Source: Akkermansiaceae bacterium
GTDB taxonomy: Bacteria; Verrucomicrobiota; Verrucomicrobiia; Verrucomicrobiales; Akkermansiaceae
DNA: 64,000 nucleotides
Direction: 5' to 3'
Assembly (NCBI GenBank): GCA_017798145.1
Contig: CP059069.1
Location: forward strand, 3,519,226 to 3,583,225
Below, one piece after another: positions 34,486-41,693 of the stretch. A model generated the notes under the pieces. It did not search any database and was not told the DNA's origin. It saw only the letters and a list, made by a program, of their open reading frames with translations. Made by a program: the position numbers and the translations under genes. Numbering within the stretch: the stretch's first letter is position 1; each line of letters starts with the position of its first letter.

Positions 34486-35538
34486 TCAGCGGATGAAGGT
34501 GCAGAGCAGTCCGATCGCGGCCTTGATTGAGGCAAGCGATGCGGTTTCCTCCGCAGTGTGGTAGCCGGTCGTGGGGATCTGGAGGGTGGTGCCGTTGATC
34601 TGCCCGCCGCTGGCCGCCACCAGCCTGCCGAGCTCCGTTCTACCCAGCGATGAGGGTTTTTCACGCAGAAGGTTCTGCTGCTCGATCCACTCGTCCTTGA
34701 AGGTGTGGGAGATGCCCAGCACATCGCAGCGGTTCGCGATCTCCTCGGTGAACCTGGGGTCGAACTCCGCGGACGCGTCCTTGCGGCGGAGCACCAGATC
34801 CTGCGCGGCCGCTGCCTCAGGCGTAGGGTAGGGGCTGGTGTCCAGCACCAGGAGGCGGTTGGTGAAAATACCCTCCCTCTGCAGCCAGGCCAGCGCATAG
34901 CGCCAGCTCCTGCCAGCCTCTTCCTGCGCCGTGAACAACGCAGTGCCCTTGAACCCGATGCGGTAGAGATAGATGATGAGCGCCACGCTCACGACGTTGT
35001 CGAGCTGCGCGGAGATATGGCTCTCCGAGAGGCTGAGCCGATCCAGGAAGGCCACCGGCGTGCCCGGCTCCAGGTAGTCGAGTCCGTCGAGCTCGAAGAT
35101 CAGGTTCGAGCGCTTCGGGCACAGATAGCCGGAGGAAATCGTGCCCTGGCCGATGTAGGTGCCGGTGTAGGGCAAGTGCGCCTGCACCCGCTGGCCGGTG
35201 AAACGGTCCGCGATGGTCGCCACCATCTGCTCGGATACGGAATCCCCCGTCAGCTCCCCCCGGTTCCCGGCGATGAACGCCGCATACTGGAACTCGTTCG
35301 GGCCTGTGCAAACGAGGCCGTTCCTGTCGATGTGCGCGGAGAGGATCACGCTATCCGGATCGCTTCCGCGGGCCACGAGGATCCCGCTGTGGCGCTCCAC
35401 CGAGATGTCGATTTCCTCAAGTTCCCGCCGCAGCACCCGGAAAAAGGAATCCTCCGCGCCCACCACGGAAGGCTCCCGGATCAGGTGGCGCAGAGTGATG
35501 AGGAACGCGGAGAGGTCGGCGGTTGGCGAGGGATGCAT
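34486..35538 (-). CDS. M42-family metal-dependent aminopeptidase
   Basis: A 350-residue dinuclear metallopeptidase. VILSAHIDRNGLV gives the first metal His/Asp, ISAQLDNVVSV the bridging Asp, and LFTAQEEAGRSW the catalytic Glu-Glu pair. VLDTSPYPTPEAA supplies the next Asp and IPTTGYHTAEETASL the last His. These match the M42 (glutamyl-aminopeptidase/PepA-TET) order. TET enzymes degrade short peptides in the cytosol. No signal peptide is visible. The gene stands between the redoxin and the DsbD-alpha genes. Confidence 0.85.
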   Translation of the reverse strand: MHPSPTADLSAFLITLRHLIREPSVVGAEDSFFRVLRRELEEIDISVERHSGILVARGSDPDSVILSAHIDRNGLVCTGPNEFQYAAFIAGNRGELTGDSVSEQMVATIADRFTGQRVQAHLPYTGTYIGQGTISSGYLCPKRSNLIFELDGLDYLEPGTPVAFLDRLSLSESHISAQLDNVVSVALIIYLYRIGFKGTALFTAQEEAGRSWRYALAWLQREGIFTNRLLVLDTSPYPTPEAAAAQDLVLRRKDASAEFDPRFTEEIANRCDVLGISHTFKDEWIEQQNLLREKPSSLGRTELGRLVAASGGQINGTTLQIPTTGYHTAEETASLASIKAAIGLLCTFIR

Positions 35539-35595
35539 CTCTGTGCGGGGATCTTTAGCAGGAAATGCGCCGCACCATGCAGGGAAAAATATTCC

Positions 35596-36372
35596 TCAAT
35601 CCTCCCCAACCGTCCATGCCGTCCCGTCCTGGGACAGCAGAAGCAACGCGAACTTGCCCGCACTCCCTTCGAGATACTCGCTTTTCTTCGCGGTGGCTTC
35701 CCATGTGTTTTTGGCTCCCTTGTGCGGCCCGAAGCTGGGCTTGGATCCCGGGTCGATGACGTTCCGGGTGATGGGAAAGAGCTCGCAGCTTGTGGGGTCG
35801 AGGGGATGCCCCGGTGGCAGGGTGAGGAGGATGGAGATGTCATCCGCCGAGTTCCGGGCAACGAGCGAGGAACCCTCCAGCTTCCTTGGGAGCCTTTGGT
35901 GGGCGGCATCGACCAAAGCCTTGTCCGGTGCAATGGCAAGCTTGAGCGTTTGCTCTCCGGGGATGCAGCTTTCGTCATTGCAGGCGAGCCATGACAGCGT
36001 GGCACTCATGGCAGGCAGGGCACCTGAAAATCCGGCTGGAGGTGTGATCGTGAGCGCCAGGTCGATTTTCCCCTCGTATCCAAAACCGGGCAAATCACCC
36101 GTCATGAAACGCTTCGGCGCTGGATGCTGGATTTCCCCGGCAGACCAGCCTTCGGGCAGCGCTGCCTGGAAGGCAATCGGCATTCCGCCCTCGCCCGGAT
36201 TGACCCAATATGTGTGCCAGCCCTCATCCACGGTCATGCGGATGACGGTGCGGACGGGGGAACCAGCGGTAACATCGCTTTTCTCCGCATGCCAAACCGC
36301 GCTGGCATGGCCACCGCCACGGGCACCGGCAATTGGAATCAGGAGCGCGACCAGGAGAGGGATCTGTTTCAT
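35596..36372 (-). CDS. Secreted DsbD-alpha (N-terminal) domain protein
   Basis: A 258-residue protein with a signal peptide (KQIPLLVALLIPIAGARGG). Its domain matches the N-terminal DsbD region: VDEGWHTYWVNPGEGGMPIAFQA, PKRFMTGDLPGFGYEGKIDL and LSWLACNDESCIPGEQTLKL, where the CxxxxC pair is the redox centre. The transmembrane and thioredoxin parts of DsbD are missing, so it is a stand-alone periplasmic thiol-exchange domain. It is the last chromosomal gene before the tRNA-Thr. Confidence 0.82.
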   Translation of the reverse strand: MKQIPLLVALLIPIAGARGGGHASAVWHAEKSDVTAGSPVRTVIRMTVDEGWHTYWVNPGEGGMPIAFQAALPEGWSAGEIQHPAPKRFMTGDLPGFGYEGKIDLALTITPPAGFSGALPAMSATLSWLACNDESCIPGEQTLKLAIAPDKALVDAAHQRLPRKLEGSSLVARNSADDISILLTLPPGHPLDPTSCELFPITRNVIDPGSKPSFGPHKGAKNTWEATAKKSEYLEGSAGKFALLLLSQDGTAWTVGED

Positions 36373-36504
36373 GGATCTCACCATGAAGGAGGATGCCGCC
36401 CCGCGCAAGCGGTCGCACAAACAAAGCCATCTCGGAAATCATCAAAACTCCGCTTGCCGTGCCCCGCCGCTTTTGCTTCCCTTCCCCCCTCGCACAAGCC
36501 ATGC

Positions 36505-36579
36505 GCCGCTGTAGCTCAGGGGTAGAGCAGCTCATTCGTAATGAGCAGGTCGTCGGTTCAAATCCGACCAGCGGCTCCA
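36505..36579 (+). tRNA. tRNA-Thr (anticodon CGT)
   Basis: A 75-nt cloverleaf: acceptor GCCGCTG with CAGCGGC, D arm GCTC...GAGC, anticodon stem-loop GCTCA-TTCGTAA-TGAGC with anticodon CGT (reads ACG), T arm GTCGG-TTCAAAT-CCGAC, discriminator T and encoded CCA. Its 3' half recurs at 38682-38711 and 53812-53856, which marks it as the integration target of the following island. Confidence 0.95.
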
Positions 36580-36636
36580 CTTATTTTACGGGATTTTCCT
36601 TATGTCTCATAAGGTTTTCCGCTCAGGGCACTCAGA

Positions 36637-36731
36637 GAGGCTATTCTGTGGGTTTACGCCGGAATCCGCCGAAATCCGACAAAACGGTGCATTTTTGGCA
36701 ACTGTTTTGGCAACTATTTTAGGTTTCTTAA
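36637..36731. repeat. Left-end sequence of element 1
   Basis: A stretch of 95 bp that contains TTTTGGCAACTGTTTTGGCA and ends TTTCTTAA. It aligns by eye over its whole length with 38768-38862, with about one difference in five bases. It holds a short internal direct repeat (TTTTGGCAAC twice). The rest of the gap 36580-36866 holds no gene. Confidence 0.7.
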
Positions 36732-36866
36732 TGAATTGGGGATTTTGATTTCGTCCGATAATTCGTTTGGCATTGTCTTTAGTGGGAGCCGACCCTTGGA
36801 GAAATCGTGCGCATGGCCTTGATGATGATCGACCGAGCGGGGATTCACCAACGCTGCTTGCGCTGC

Positions 36867-37898
36867 TCAATCCAGCAGCTTTTCGAGGTCGGCCAAGAGG
36901 GCGTTGACCAACGATGCGCCGCGTAAGCCGGGTTTGGCTTGCATGGCATGAACGCGTCCTGCTTGGGCCAGCGCTGCGGTGCAGTCATAGAGAGCGTCAC
37001 GCAGTTTCGCAGCTTGGAAGTGCTCGGATGTGTCGTCGAGGCCCGGCTTGCCAATGGTTTCGGCGAAGTGGGTGACGACAGAGAACAGCGGCATCCAATC
37101 GACCCACACGGGGAAACCGGCAGCGTCCTCGGTGGCGGGGCAGAGCAGCTCCTGCCAACTCTCGCGACGGGGGACAGAGAAGTGTTTTTCCCTGCCGATG
37201 CGTATCGATGCCACCTGTCCGGACTCGGCCATCTCGTTGAGGATCTGTTGGATGGATTTGGAGAAGTAGCCGGTGGAGCGGGCGATGGCGGCGGGGTGGC
37301 CCGATTCGTGGGTCAAGAGCCATGCCATGATCTCCGCGCGGGCGTTCACGCCGAGCAGCGCGCGCAAGGTGAAGATCAGGTTCTGTCGGTTCTGAGGATC
37401 GGGAGCTTGGCTCATCCCGCGGAGATCGAGAGCCCCGCGCATCAGACCGTGTTTGGAAAAGGTGGGATCCGCATCCATGGAATTGGAAATGGGTTTCCCA
37501 TCCTTCCCGATGAAGAAGCCTTCCGGCTCGGAGGCTTCCACAGATTCATCGACGAGCACACGCCACTTGCGGTGCGCGACTTGGCGACCGATGACTTCAG
37601 CGATGGCAGCAAGCACGCGGGGATCGGCAACCCCCGGCCAGTTCTTGTTGAGTCCCTGCAGGCGTTGCAGGCTGATGCGGTTGCCGAATTTCACCAGCCA
37701 GTCGACAGCCTCGTCCATCAGGCGTGAGTCGTGCCGACCGAAGCGGGTCGTGGCCAGGATGAGGGCTTCGGGGTCGATGATGCGCTTGTCATCCGGGCGT
37801 GCGTATCCGGCGGCACCTATGGAGGACCATTGGTGCCAGAGCAGGTCGATCATCTTCCGGGTGATCTGACTAAGTGAATGTTGGAATGAGGTCGGCAT
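36867..37898 (-). CDS. Winged-helix protein paired with a nucleotidyltransferase (AbiEi-like role proposed)
   Basis: A 343-residue protein. The N-terminal two-thirds is helical with no known motif. A winged helix-turn-helix lies at about residues 205-260 (AEIMAWLLTHESGHPAAIARSTG, SKSIQQILNEMAESGQV). ATG 37898 lies inside the end of the upstream nucleotidyltransferase gene (29-bp overlap), so the two are translationally coupled. The pair resembles AbiE-type toxin-antitoxin modules, where a winged-helix protein represses and neutralises a nucleotidyltransferase, but the gene order and size differ. The frame is open to 38024, upstream of the chosen start. Confidence 0.75.
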   Translation of the reverse strand: MPTSFQHSLSQITRKMIDLLWHQWSSIGAAGYARPDDKRIIDPEALILATTRFGRHDSRLMDEAVDWLVKFGNRISLQRLQGLNKNWPGVADPRVLAAIAEVIGRQVAHRKWRVLVDESVEASEPEGFFIGKDGKPISNSMDADPTFSKHGLMRGALDLRGMSQAPDPQNRQNLIFTLRALLGVNARAEIMAWLLTHESGHPAAIARSTGYFSKSIQQILNEMAESGQVASIRIGREKHFSVPRRESWQELLCPATEDAAGFPVWVDWMPLFSVVTHFAETIGKPGLDDTSEHFQAAKLRDALYDCTAALAQAGRVHAMQAKPGLRGASLVNALLADLEKLLD

Positions 37899-38460
37899 GT
37901 CCGAGTTCCTGGAGCAGGGGATGAAGTTTGTGATGGCTGGAGGTGCCGTGAAGGTGCTGGAGTATCCAACGAAGTGATCCCTCCGTCTCTGCGCGGTTTG
38001 GGCTGAGAGAAAGCAGGTCCTCAATGTCGCGGCGCTGGTCGCGGCCGAGAGCTGCGCTGAGTTTGAGGAGTATCAGGCCAGGTCTGCCGATGAAGCTGAC
38101 CTTGAGGGTCTGACCGTATTCGCGGGTGTCGATGTCTTGCCAGAAACTGGTGGGAAGCAGGGAAAGGTCGAAACCATGGAGCGAAGCAGCTCCGTTGAGC
38201 CAATCCGAGTCGAGGCGCAATTCTACAGCGACTTTCGCAGCCGCATCTTTCACGGGTGCTGGCAGCGGGTAGGCGCTAATGACATTGCCCTCCCATTCTC
38301 GCAATGCCATGACGTCAACGTCCTTGGTTGGGCGGGTGCTCAGGCGCTGAGCGATCAGGGCGCTGCCACCACCAACGACCAACCAAACGGGTGCAGATCT
38401 CCCATCAGCGAGGAATTCGCCAAGGAGATTGAGCGCGCGCGTGAGATTGTCCTCGTTCAT
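37870..38460 (-). CDS. AbiEii-like nucleotidyltransferase
   Basis: A 196-residue protein. WLVVGGGSALIAQRL followed by RPTKDVDVM at residues 27-51 is the GGS...DxD signature of minimal nucleotidyltransferases (the AbiEii/DUF6036 group). GRPGLILLKLSAALGRDQRRDIEDL matches the Lys-containing helix of that group. AbiEii-type enzymes add nucleotides to tRNA and act as toxins. The start ATG 38460 and its upstream region are repeated in decayed form at 53541-53615, so both island elements once carried this gene. It is the first gene of the two-gene unit with the winged-helix protein. Confidence 0.78.
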   Translation of the reverse strand: MNEDNLTRALNLLGEFLADGRSAPVWLVVGGGSALIAQRLSTRPTKDVDVMALREWEGNVISAYPLPAPVKDAAAKVAVELRLDSDWLNGAASLHGFDLSLLPTSFWQDIDTREYGQTLKVSFIGRPGLILLKLSAALGRDQRRDIEDLLSLSPNRAETEGSLRWILQHLHGTSSHHKLHPLLQELGHADLIPTFT

Positions 38461-38681
38461 GGGAATACTGTCTACACATCCAATAAGGATGTTTCAACGA
38501 TATTCTAAAAAAGTGCCTCCGTGCAGCGCATTTTGCGTGGGGTGGTCGTGAATTCCACTCAATTTCACTCACCTTATTCACCACAAAATTGGTTGGAATG
38601 CGTGGAATGAGCCAAATGCTCGGAAAATGGCCGTTGAGGGTCAACGAGTTACGCGTTTATGACCCCTTCGTAAGGGGTAGA

Positions 38682-38711
38682 TCGTCGGTTCAAATCCGAC
38701 CAGCGGCTCCA
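38682..38711 (+). repeat. Internal att copy: 30-bp repeat of the tRNA-Thr 3' end
   Basis: The 30 bases are identical to 36550-36579 (T arm, acceptor and CCA). Upstream similarity reaches the anticodon loop (TTCGTAA), but the anticodon stem and 5' half are missing, so it is not a functional tRNA. It marks the junction between the two island elements. Confidence 0.92.
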
Positions 38712-38767
38712 TTGGTTTCCCAAGGAAATAACCTTATTCGAAGGGAATTAGCCCACATGAGCGCAGA

Positions 38768-38862
38768 GAACTTATTCCGTGGGTTTCCGCTCGATTCCGT
38801 CAGAATCCGGGAAAACGGTGCGTTTTTGGCAACCGTTTTGGCAACCGTTTAAGGTTTCTTAA
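38768..38862. repeat. Left-end sequence of element 2
   Basis: It aligns with 36637-36731 over 95 bp, including AAAACGGTGC, the double TTTTGGCAAC and TTTCTTAA. Position relative to the att copy is similar (57 bp in both cases). It supports two related elements in tandem. Confidence 0.7.
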
Positions 38863-38909
38863 CTATTTCTCTGCCTGACTTTCTGCGGAAGGCGGCTGAC
38901 GATTAACAA

Positions 38910-39224
38910 ATGAGCAAGTCTCCTGCAAAGAATGAGACCTCCGGCTACCCGGAGTATGGGGTCAATTCCGGGATCATCCGTGGGTTCTTCGATCCGCCTA
39001 GCCTTCCATCTCATCGACCCGGGGCCGCGTTGACTGCTCCAATCCGGTTTGCCAATACAGAGTTGATCGCGATCGCCGACTTTCAACACGCCGAACTGAT
39101 CGGAGCCCAGCACAGCACCAACCTGGCTGGCTTGGAGAACGACCAACTCAAGACCCACGACCTGCAAGGATTGCTCGACATATCTGAGATCATGGAGATG
39201 AACCTGCAGGCGACGGAAGGGTGA
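38910..39224 (+). CDS. Hypothetical ORF, doubtful
   Basis: A 104-residue frame with no recognised motif and no hydrophobic segment. The C-terminal part (ANTELIAIADFQHAELIGAQ, NLAGLENDQLKTHDLQGLLD) is helix-forming. It is the only plausible frame between the island junction and the repeat protein. It may be a remnant of an inactivated gene. Confidence 0.3.
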   Translation: MSKSPAKNETSGYPEYGVNSGIIRGFFDPPSLPSHRPGAALTAPIRFANTELIAIADFQHAELIGAQHSTNLAGLENDQLKTHDLQGLLDISEIMEMNLQATEG

Positions 39225-39250
39225 TGCCTCCTACAACCCCGATGGAAGAC

Positions 39251-39805
39251 TCACCTTCCGTTCACTCCCGGCAGAACGGGCACCTTCGCACCGCCCTGGC
39301 ACTTCCCGCTGCCTGAGCTGCTGCCAATCAGGCGACCCGAGGCATCGCGCCGTGTGCCGCTGAATGATCCCGAGGGGCTGCCGTTGGTCGTCTGGTTGCC
39401 GGTCAGTCGCCCTGATGCGTCACGATACTGCGTGCTGCTGCCAAACCCGGAGTTTCTGCTGGTGTTGGCGCTTCCGGCCAGACGTCCGCTCGCGTCCCGG
39501 TAAGTGGTGCGCGACGAACCGGACGAGGAACCCTGGGTCGAGGCGGATCCGGTCAACCGGCCGCTGGCGTCGCGGTAAGTGGTTTGTGAGCTTCCACCGG
39601 AGTTCGGCCGGGTGGTGGCGGTGCCAATGATCCGCCCCGAGGCATCCCGGATTGTGGACCGCACCGTCCCACCCGACTGGCTCTGGCGGTCGATGGTCTG
39701 GACGATCCGCCCGGAGGAATCGCGAACCACCTCCCGGCAGGTCTGGGCGGGGGACGTTGTGGAGAGGACTAGGACGAACAGGAAGCGGAATAGGAATGTC
39801 TTCAT
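39251..39805 (-). CDS. Secreted protein made of six 25-residue RDASGR repeats
   Basis: A 184-residue protein: signal peptide (KTFLFRFLFVLVLSTTSPA), then six tandem repeats of about 25 residues with the core (Y/R/I)RDASGR(L/I)xG followed by Ser/Thr/Gly linkers, and a short tail with GKCQGGAKVPVLPG. Two cysteines (TCREVV near the start and GKCQGG near the end) could form a disulfide that closes the array. The function is unknown; the repeat type suggests an extracellular beta structure. DNA repeats are 75 bp. Confidence 0.75.
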   Translation of the reverse strand: MKTFLFRFLFVLVLSTTSPAQTCREVVRDSSGRIVQTIDRQSQSGGTVRSTIRDASGRIIGTATTRPNSGGSSQTTYRDASGRLTGSASTQGSSSGSSRTTYRDASGRLAGSANTSRNSGFGSSTQYRDASGRLTGNQTTNGSPSGSFSGTRRDASGRLIGSSSGSGKCQGGAKVPVLPGVNGR

Positions 39806-39862
39806 GGGGGAGTGGGACGGTGCGGACCGCAGATTCATTCAAAATCCCAAAAGGCTGACCCA

Positions 39863-39878
39863 AAATTTGTCCCACCCC
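39863..39878 (+). promoter_or_regulatory. Shared upstream 16-mer, copy 1
   Basis: AAATTTGTCCCACCCC lies 44 bp upstream of the SLOG-like gene. The identical 16-mer occurs upstream of the gene at 40649 and a variant upstream of the gene at 41311, always 40-46 bp before the start codon. It may be a promoter or leader element shared by these genes. Confidence 0.5.
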
Positions 39879-39922
39879 CTTTGGTAGAAACTGTATTCTT
39901 CAAAACGAAACCTCTCCATCGC

Positions 39923-40525
39923 ATGACCCTTGATGAATTCTCCCGCTTGATCTTCCTCAACTCCCATCCCGTGATTCTCGTGGAAGGCCGCAGATCCATC
40001 ACGGAATCCGCCATGCAGTCAGCCCAAAGGCTGACCGCCGCAATGGCCGGTCGCTTTCCCGACCTGCGCTTCCGCTCGGGCAATGCCTCCGGCGCCGACG
40101 AGGCCTTTTCCTCCGGCGTCATCGCCACCGCTCCCGGGCGGCTCGAAATCATCGCCCCTTACGCCAGCCACCGGAAACGCCAACGCCACCCGCTCGTCCA
40201 GTACGATTCCCCGGAATCGCTTGAGCCCGCCAACCTCGAATCCATCAAGACCCTCACCGCCGCCGCCACCCCTTCCAACCGCGGCCTGATGAAATGCTAC
40301 GGGCGCGGCGGCCGGGCCGGCGCACAAGCTGCCTGCCTGATCCGTGACACCCTCAAGGTCACCGGCATCCCCGGTCGCCTCACTCCTCCCGTCGCCGCGC
40401 TCTTTTGGGTCGATCCCAACGACCCCGAGGCCGGCGGCACCGGCCACACGATCCGCGTCTGCCACAGCAACGGAGTCCCCACCATCTTCCAGAATCACTG
40501 GGAGAGCTGGCTTGAATCCATATAG
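39923..40525 (+). CDS. SLOG-fold (DprA/YspA-like) protein
   Basis: A 200-residue protein. VILVEGRRSITESAMQSAQ and FRSGNASGADEAFSSGV are the nucleotide/ligand-binding Rossmann-like blocks of SLOG-superfamily proteins, with the Gly-rich GNASGAD at residues 53-59 followed by IIAPYASHRKRQ. SLOG domains occur in defence systems as sensors or processors of nucleotide-derived signals. The C-terminal half (CYGRGGRAGAQAACLIRDT, ALFWVDPNDPEAGGTGHTIRV) is consistent with this. ATG 39923 starts after the shared upstream 16-mer. Confidence 0.68.
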   Translation: MTLDEFSRLIFLNSHPVILVEGRRSITESAMQSAQRLTAAMAGRFPDLRFRSGNASGADEAFSSGVIATAPGRLEIIAPYASHRKRQRHPLVQYDSPESLEPANLESIKTLTAAATPSNRGLMKCYGRGGRAGAQAACLIRDTLKVTGIPGRLTPPVAALFWVDPNDPEAGGTGHTIRVCHSNGVPTIFQNHWESWLESI

Positions 40526-40586
40526 CTCGCGGCTGTCCGGCTACCGTTCTGCGCCCGGTTTTGAAAATTTCCAACAGCATGCCCCC

Positions 40587-40602
40587 AAATTTGTCCCACC
40601 CC
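40587..40602 (+). promoter_or_regulatory. Shared upstream 16-mer, copy 2
   Basis: The 16 bases are identical to 39863-39878. It lies 46 bp upstream of the next ATG and is followed by GCATAGGGTTC, of which the end (TAGGGTTC) recurs after copy 3. Confidence 0.5.
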
Positions 40603-40648
40603 TCCGCATAGGGTTCAATCCCAAGAACTCCGTACCACCGACCCTGCC

Positions 40649-40978
40649 ATGGATACCTTCGCCCCCGGCGACCGCGTCGTCGCCATCAACACGGACCTGT
40701 CCGCTCCCATCTGCGGGCCTCCGAATCCTGAGACCCACCAGTTCCGTTTCCCCGACGGCCCGCTGCGCAGGGACGTGATTTACCACGTCAAATCGGTTCA
40801 TTCCTCAAGGGACGGCAACCAAGGTCTCCACATCACCGGCCTCCGCGTCCAATGGGGTTCCAATGGTGAGATTCCATGGAACTCCAGCCGCTTCCGCAAG
40901 GTGGAAACCCTGCACACCCAAGCGCCGAAGAAACGCCGGCTAAAAGTTCTAGAGCCCATTCTCCTCGCGACCCCTTGA
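40649..40978 (+). CDS. Small protein of a paralogous pair, copy A
   Basis: A 109-residue protein. FAPGDRVVAINTDLSAP opens a small beta-barrel-like domain, followed by FPDGPLRRDVIYHVKSV, HITGLRVQWGSNGEIPW and SSRFRKVETL, and a basic tail (KKRRLKVLEP). The same blocks occur in the protein at 41311-41670. The N-terminal part resembles SH3-like or CAP-Gly-like barrels that bind proteins or nucleic acid. No function is assigned. It carries the shared 16-mer upstream. Confidence 0.7.
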   Translation: MDTFAPGDRVVAINTDLSAPICGPPNPETHQFRFPDGPLRRDVIYHVKSVHSSRDGNQGLHITGLRVQWGSNGEIPWNSSRFRKVETLHTQAPKKRRLKVLEPILLATP

Positions 40979-40991
40979 CCCCCGACACTAA

Positions 40992-41249
40992 TCCAACCAT
41001 GCCCTCCTCAGCCGCAACCCCCGCGAATGCACCGAGGAAGAGGACAGCCCCGGTTGCATCCGCCACACCTCCATCCACAAGGCCAAGGGACTCGACTCCA
41101 AGGCCGTCATCCTCATCGGCATGCCGCCACACGAAAAACTCGCCACCGCCTACGACCACTTCTCCTGGTTCATGGCCGTCAGCCGCGCCCGGCAGTCGCT
41201 GGCGATTTTGGAAAATGGCGGACTTTGTTCAGAGGGGAGTTCGACATGA
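40992..41249 (+). pseudogene. Fragment of a UvrD/Rep-type helicase, C-terminal end
   Basis: An open frame without start codon reads RHTSIHKAKGLDSKAVILIG, then YDHFSWFMAVSRARQSLAIL and a stop. These are helicase motifs V and VI of superfamily-1 (UvrD/Rep/PcrA) enzymes: the S-H-K-x-KGL block and the SRA arginine finger. All upstream motifs are absent, and the frame is closed at 40989. It is a remnant of a lost helicase gene lying between the two paralogous small genes. Confidence 0.75.
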
Positions 41250-41255
41250 CCCCGT

Positions 41256-41270
41256 AAATGCCCCACCCCT
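41256..41270 (+). promoter_or_regulatory. Shared upstream element, diverged copy 3
   Basis: AAATGCCCCACCCCT is a variant of the upstream 16-mer with two bases deleted and one changed, followed after a short gap by TAGGGTTC, which also follows copy 2. It lies 40 bp upstream of ATG 41311. Confidence 0.4.
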
Positions 41271-41310
41271 GCTGCTAGGGTTCGGTCATAACAGTTTCCA
41301 CCAAACCAGT

Positions 41311-41670
41311 ATGCACGCCCAAGATAGACCCCATCCCTTCGCCCCGGGCGACCGAGTCGTCGCGATCGACACCCGGCAAGGCCCCTTGTTGTGGGAAGAC
41401 CCGCGCGACAAGAACCTGATCACCACTCCCGACGGCCCTCCCCGTAAGGGCGTTGTCTACTATGTGGAACGGATCATGCACACCAAATCCGGCTCTCCCG
41501 GTGTCATCATCACGGGATTGCGGAGCTACTGGAATAATCTTGAACTGCCATGGTGCGCATCCCGCTTCAGAAAGGTGGATACCCTCAAAGGCCACGTGCC
41601 GAATAAGCGGCGGAGGAAAGAACCGGCCCTCAACTTGCTCTGCCCAGCCTCAATTTCATTGATCCTCTAA
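41311..41670 (+). CDS. Small protein of a paralogous pair, copy B
   Basis: A 119-residue paralogue of the protein at 40649-40978: FAPGDRVVAIDTRQGPL, PDGPPRKGVVYYVERI, VIITGLRSYWNNLELPW and SRFRKVDTLKG align block by block, then a basic tail (PNKRRRKEPAL). Its stop lies 23 bp before the start of the large HIT-PLD-helicase gene, so the two are probably co-transcribed. The duplication suggests a role linked to that system, such as an adaptor. The frame is open to 40876, but homology begins at 41311. Confidence 0.7.
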   Translation: MHAQDRPHPFAPGDRVVAIDTRQGPLLWEDPRDKNLITTPDGPPRKGVVYYVERIMHTKSGSPGVIITGLRSYWNNLELPWCASRFRKVDTLKGHVPNKRRRKEPALNLLCPASISLIL

Positions 41671-41693
41671 CGGCAATTTTGTCATATCCGCCT

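Larger units (their letters stand above)
36580..38711. mobile_element. Element 1 of a tRNA-Thr genomic island (no integrase seen)
   Basis: The segment is bounded by the tRNA-Thr 3' end and an exact 30-bp copy of it at 38682-38711. Its left flank (36637-36731) matches the left flank of element 2 (38768-38862), and its right flank (about 38470-38667) matches the right flank of element 2 (about 53620-53811). It carries only the nucleotidyltransferase/winged-helix gene pair. The shared ends imply two related elements integrated in tandem. No recombinase gene was found, so mobilisation may depend on an outside integrase, or the gene was lost. Confidence 0.75.

Noticed and set aside
38682-38711. 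A second tRNA-Thr gene
   Set aside because: Only the 3' half matches. The 5' acceptor strand, D arm and anticodon stem are missing, so this is an att repeat.
39251-39805. Tandem repeats as non-coding satellite DNA
   Set aside because: They lie in one long frame with a signal peptide, and the unit length is a multiple of three.
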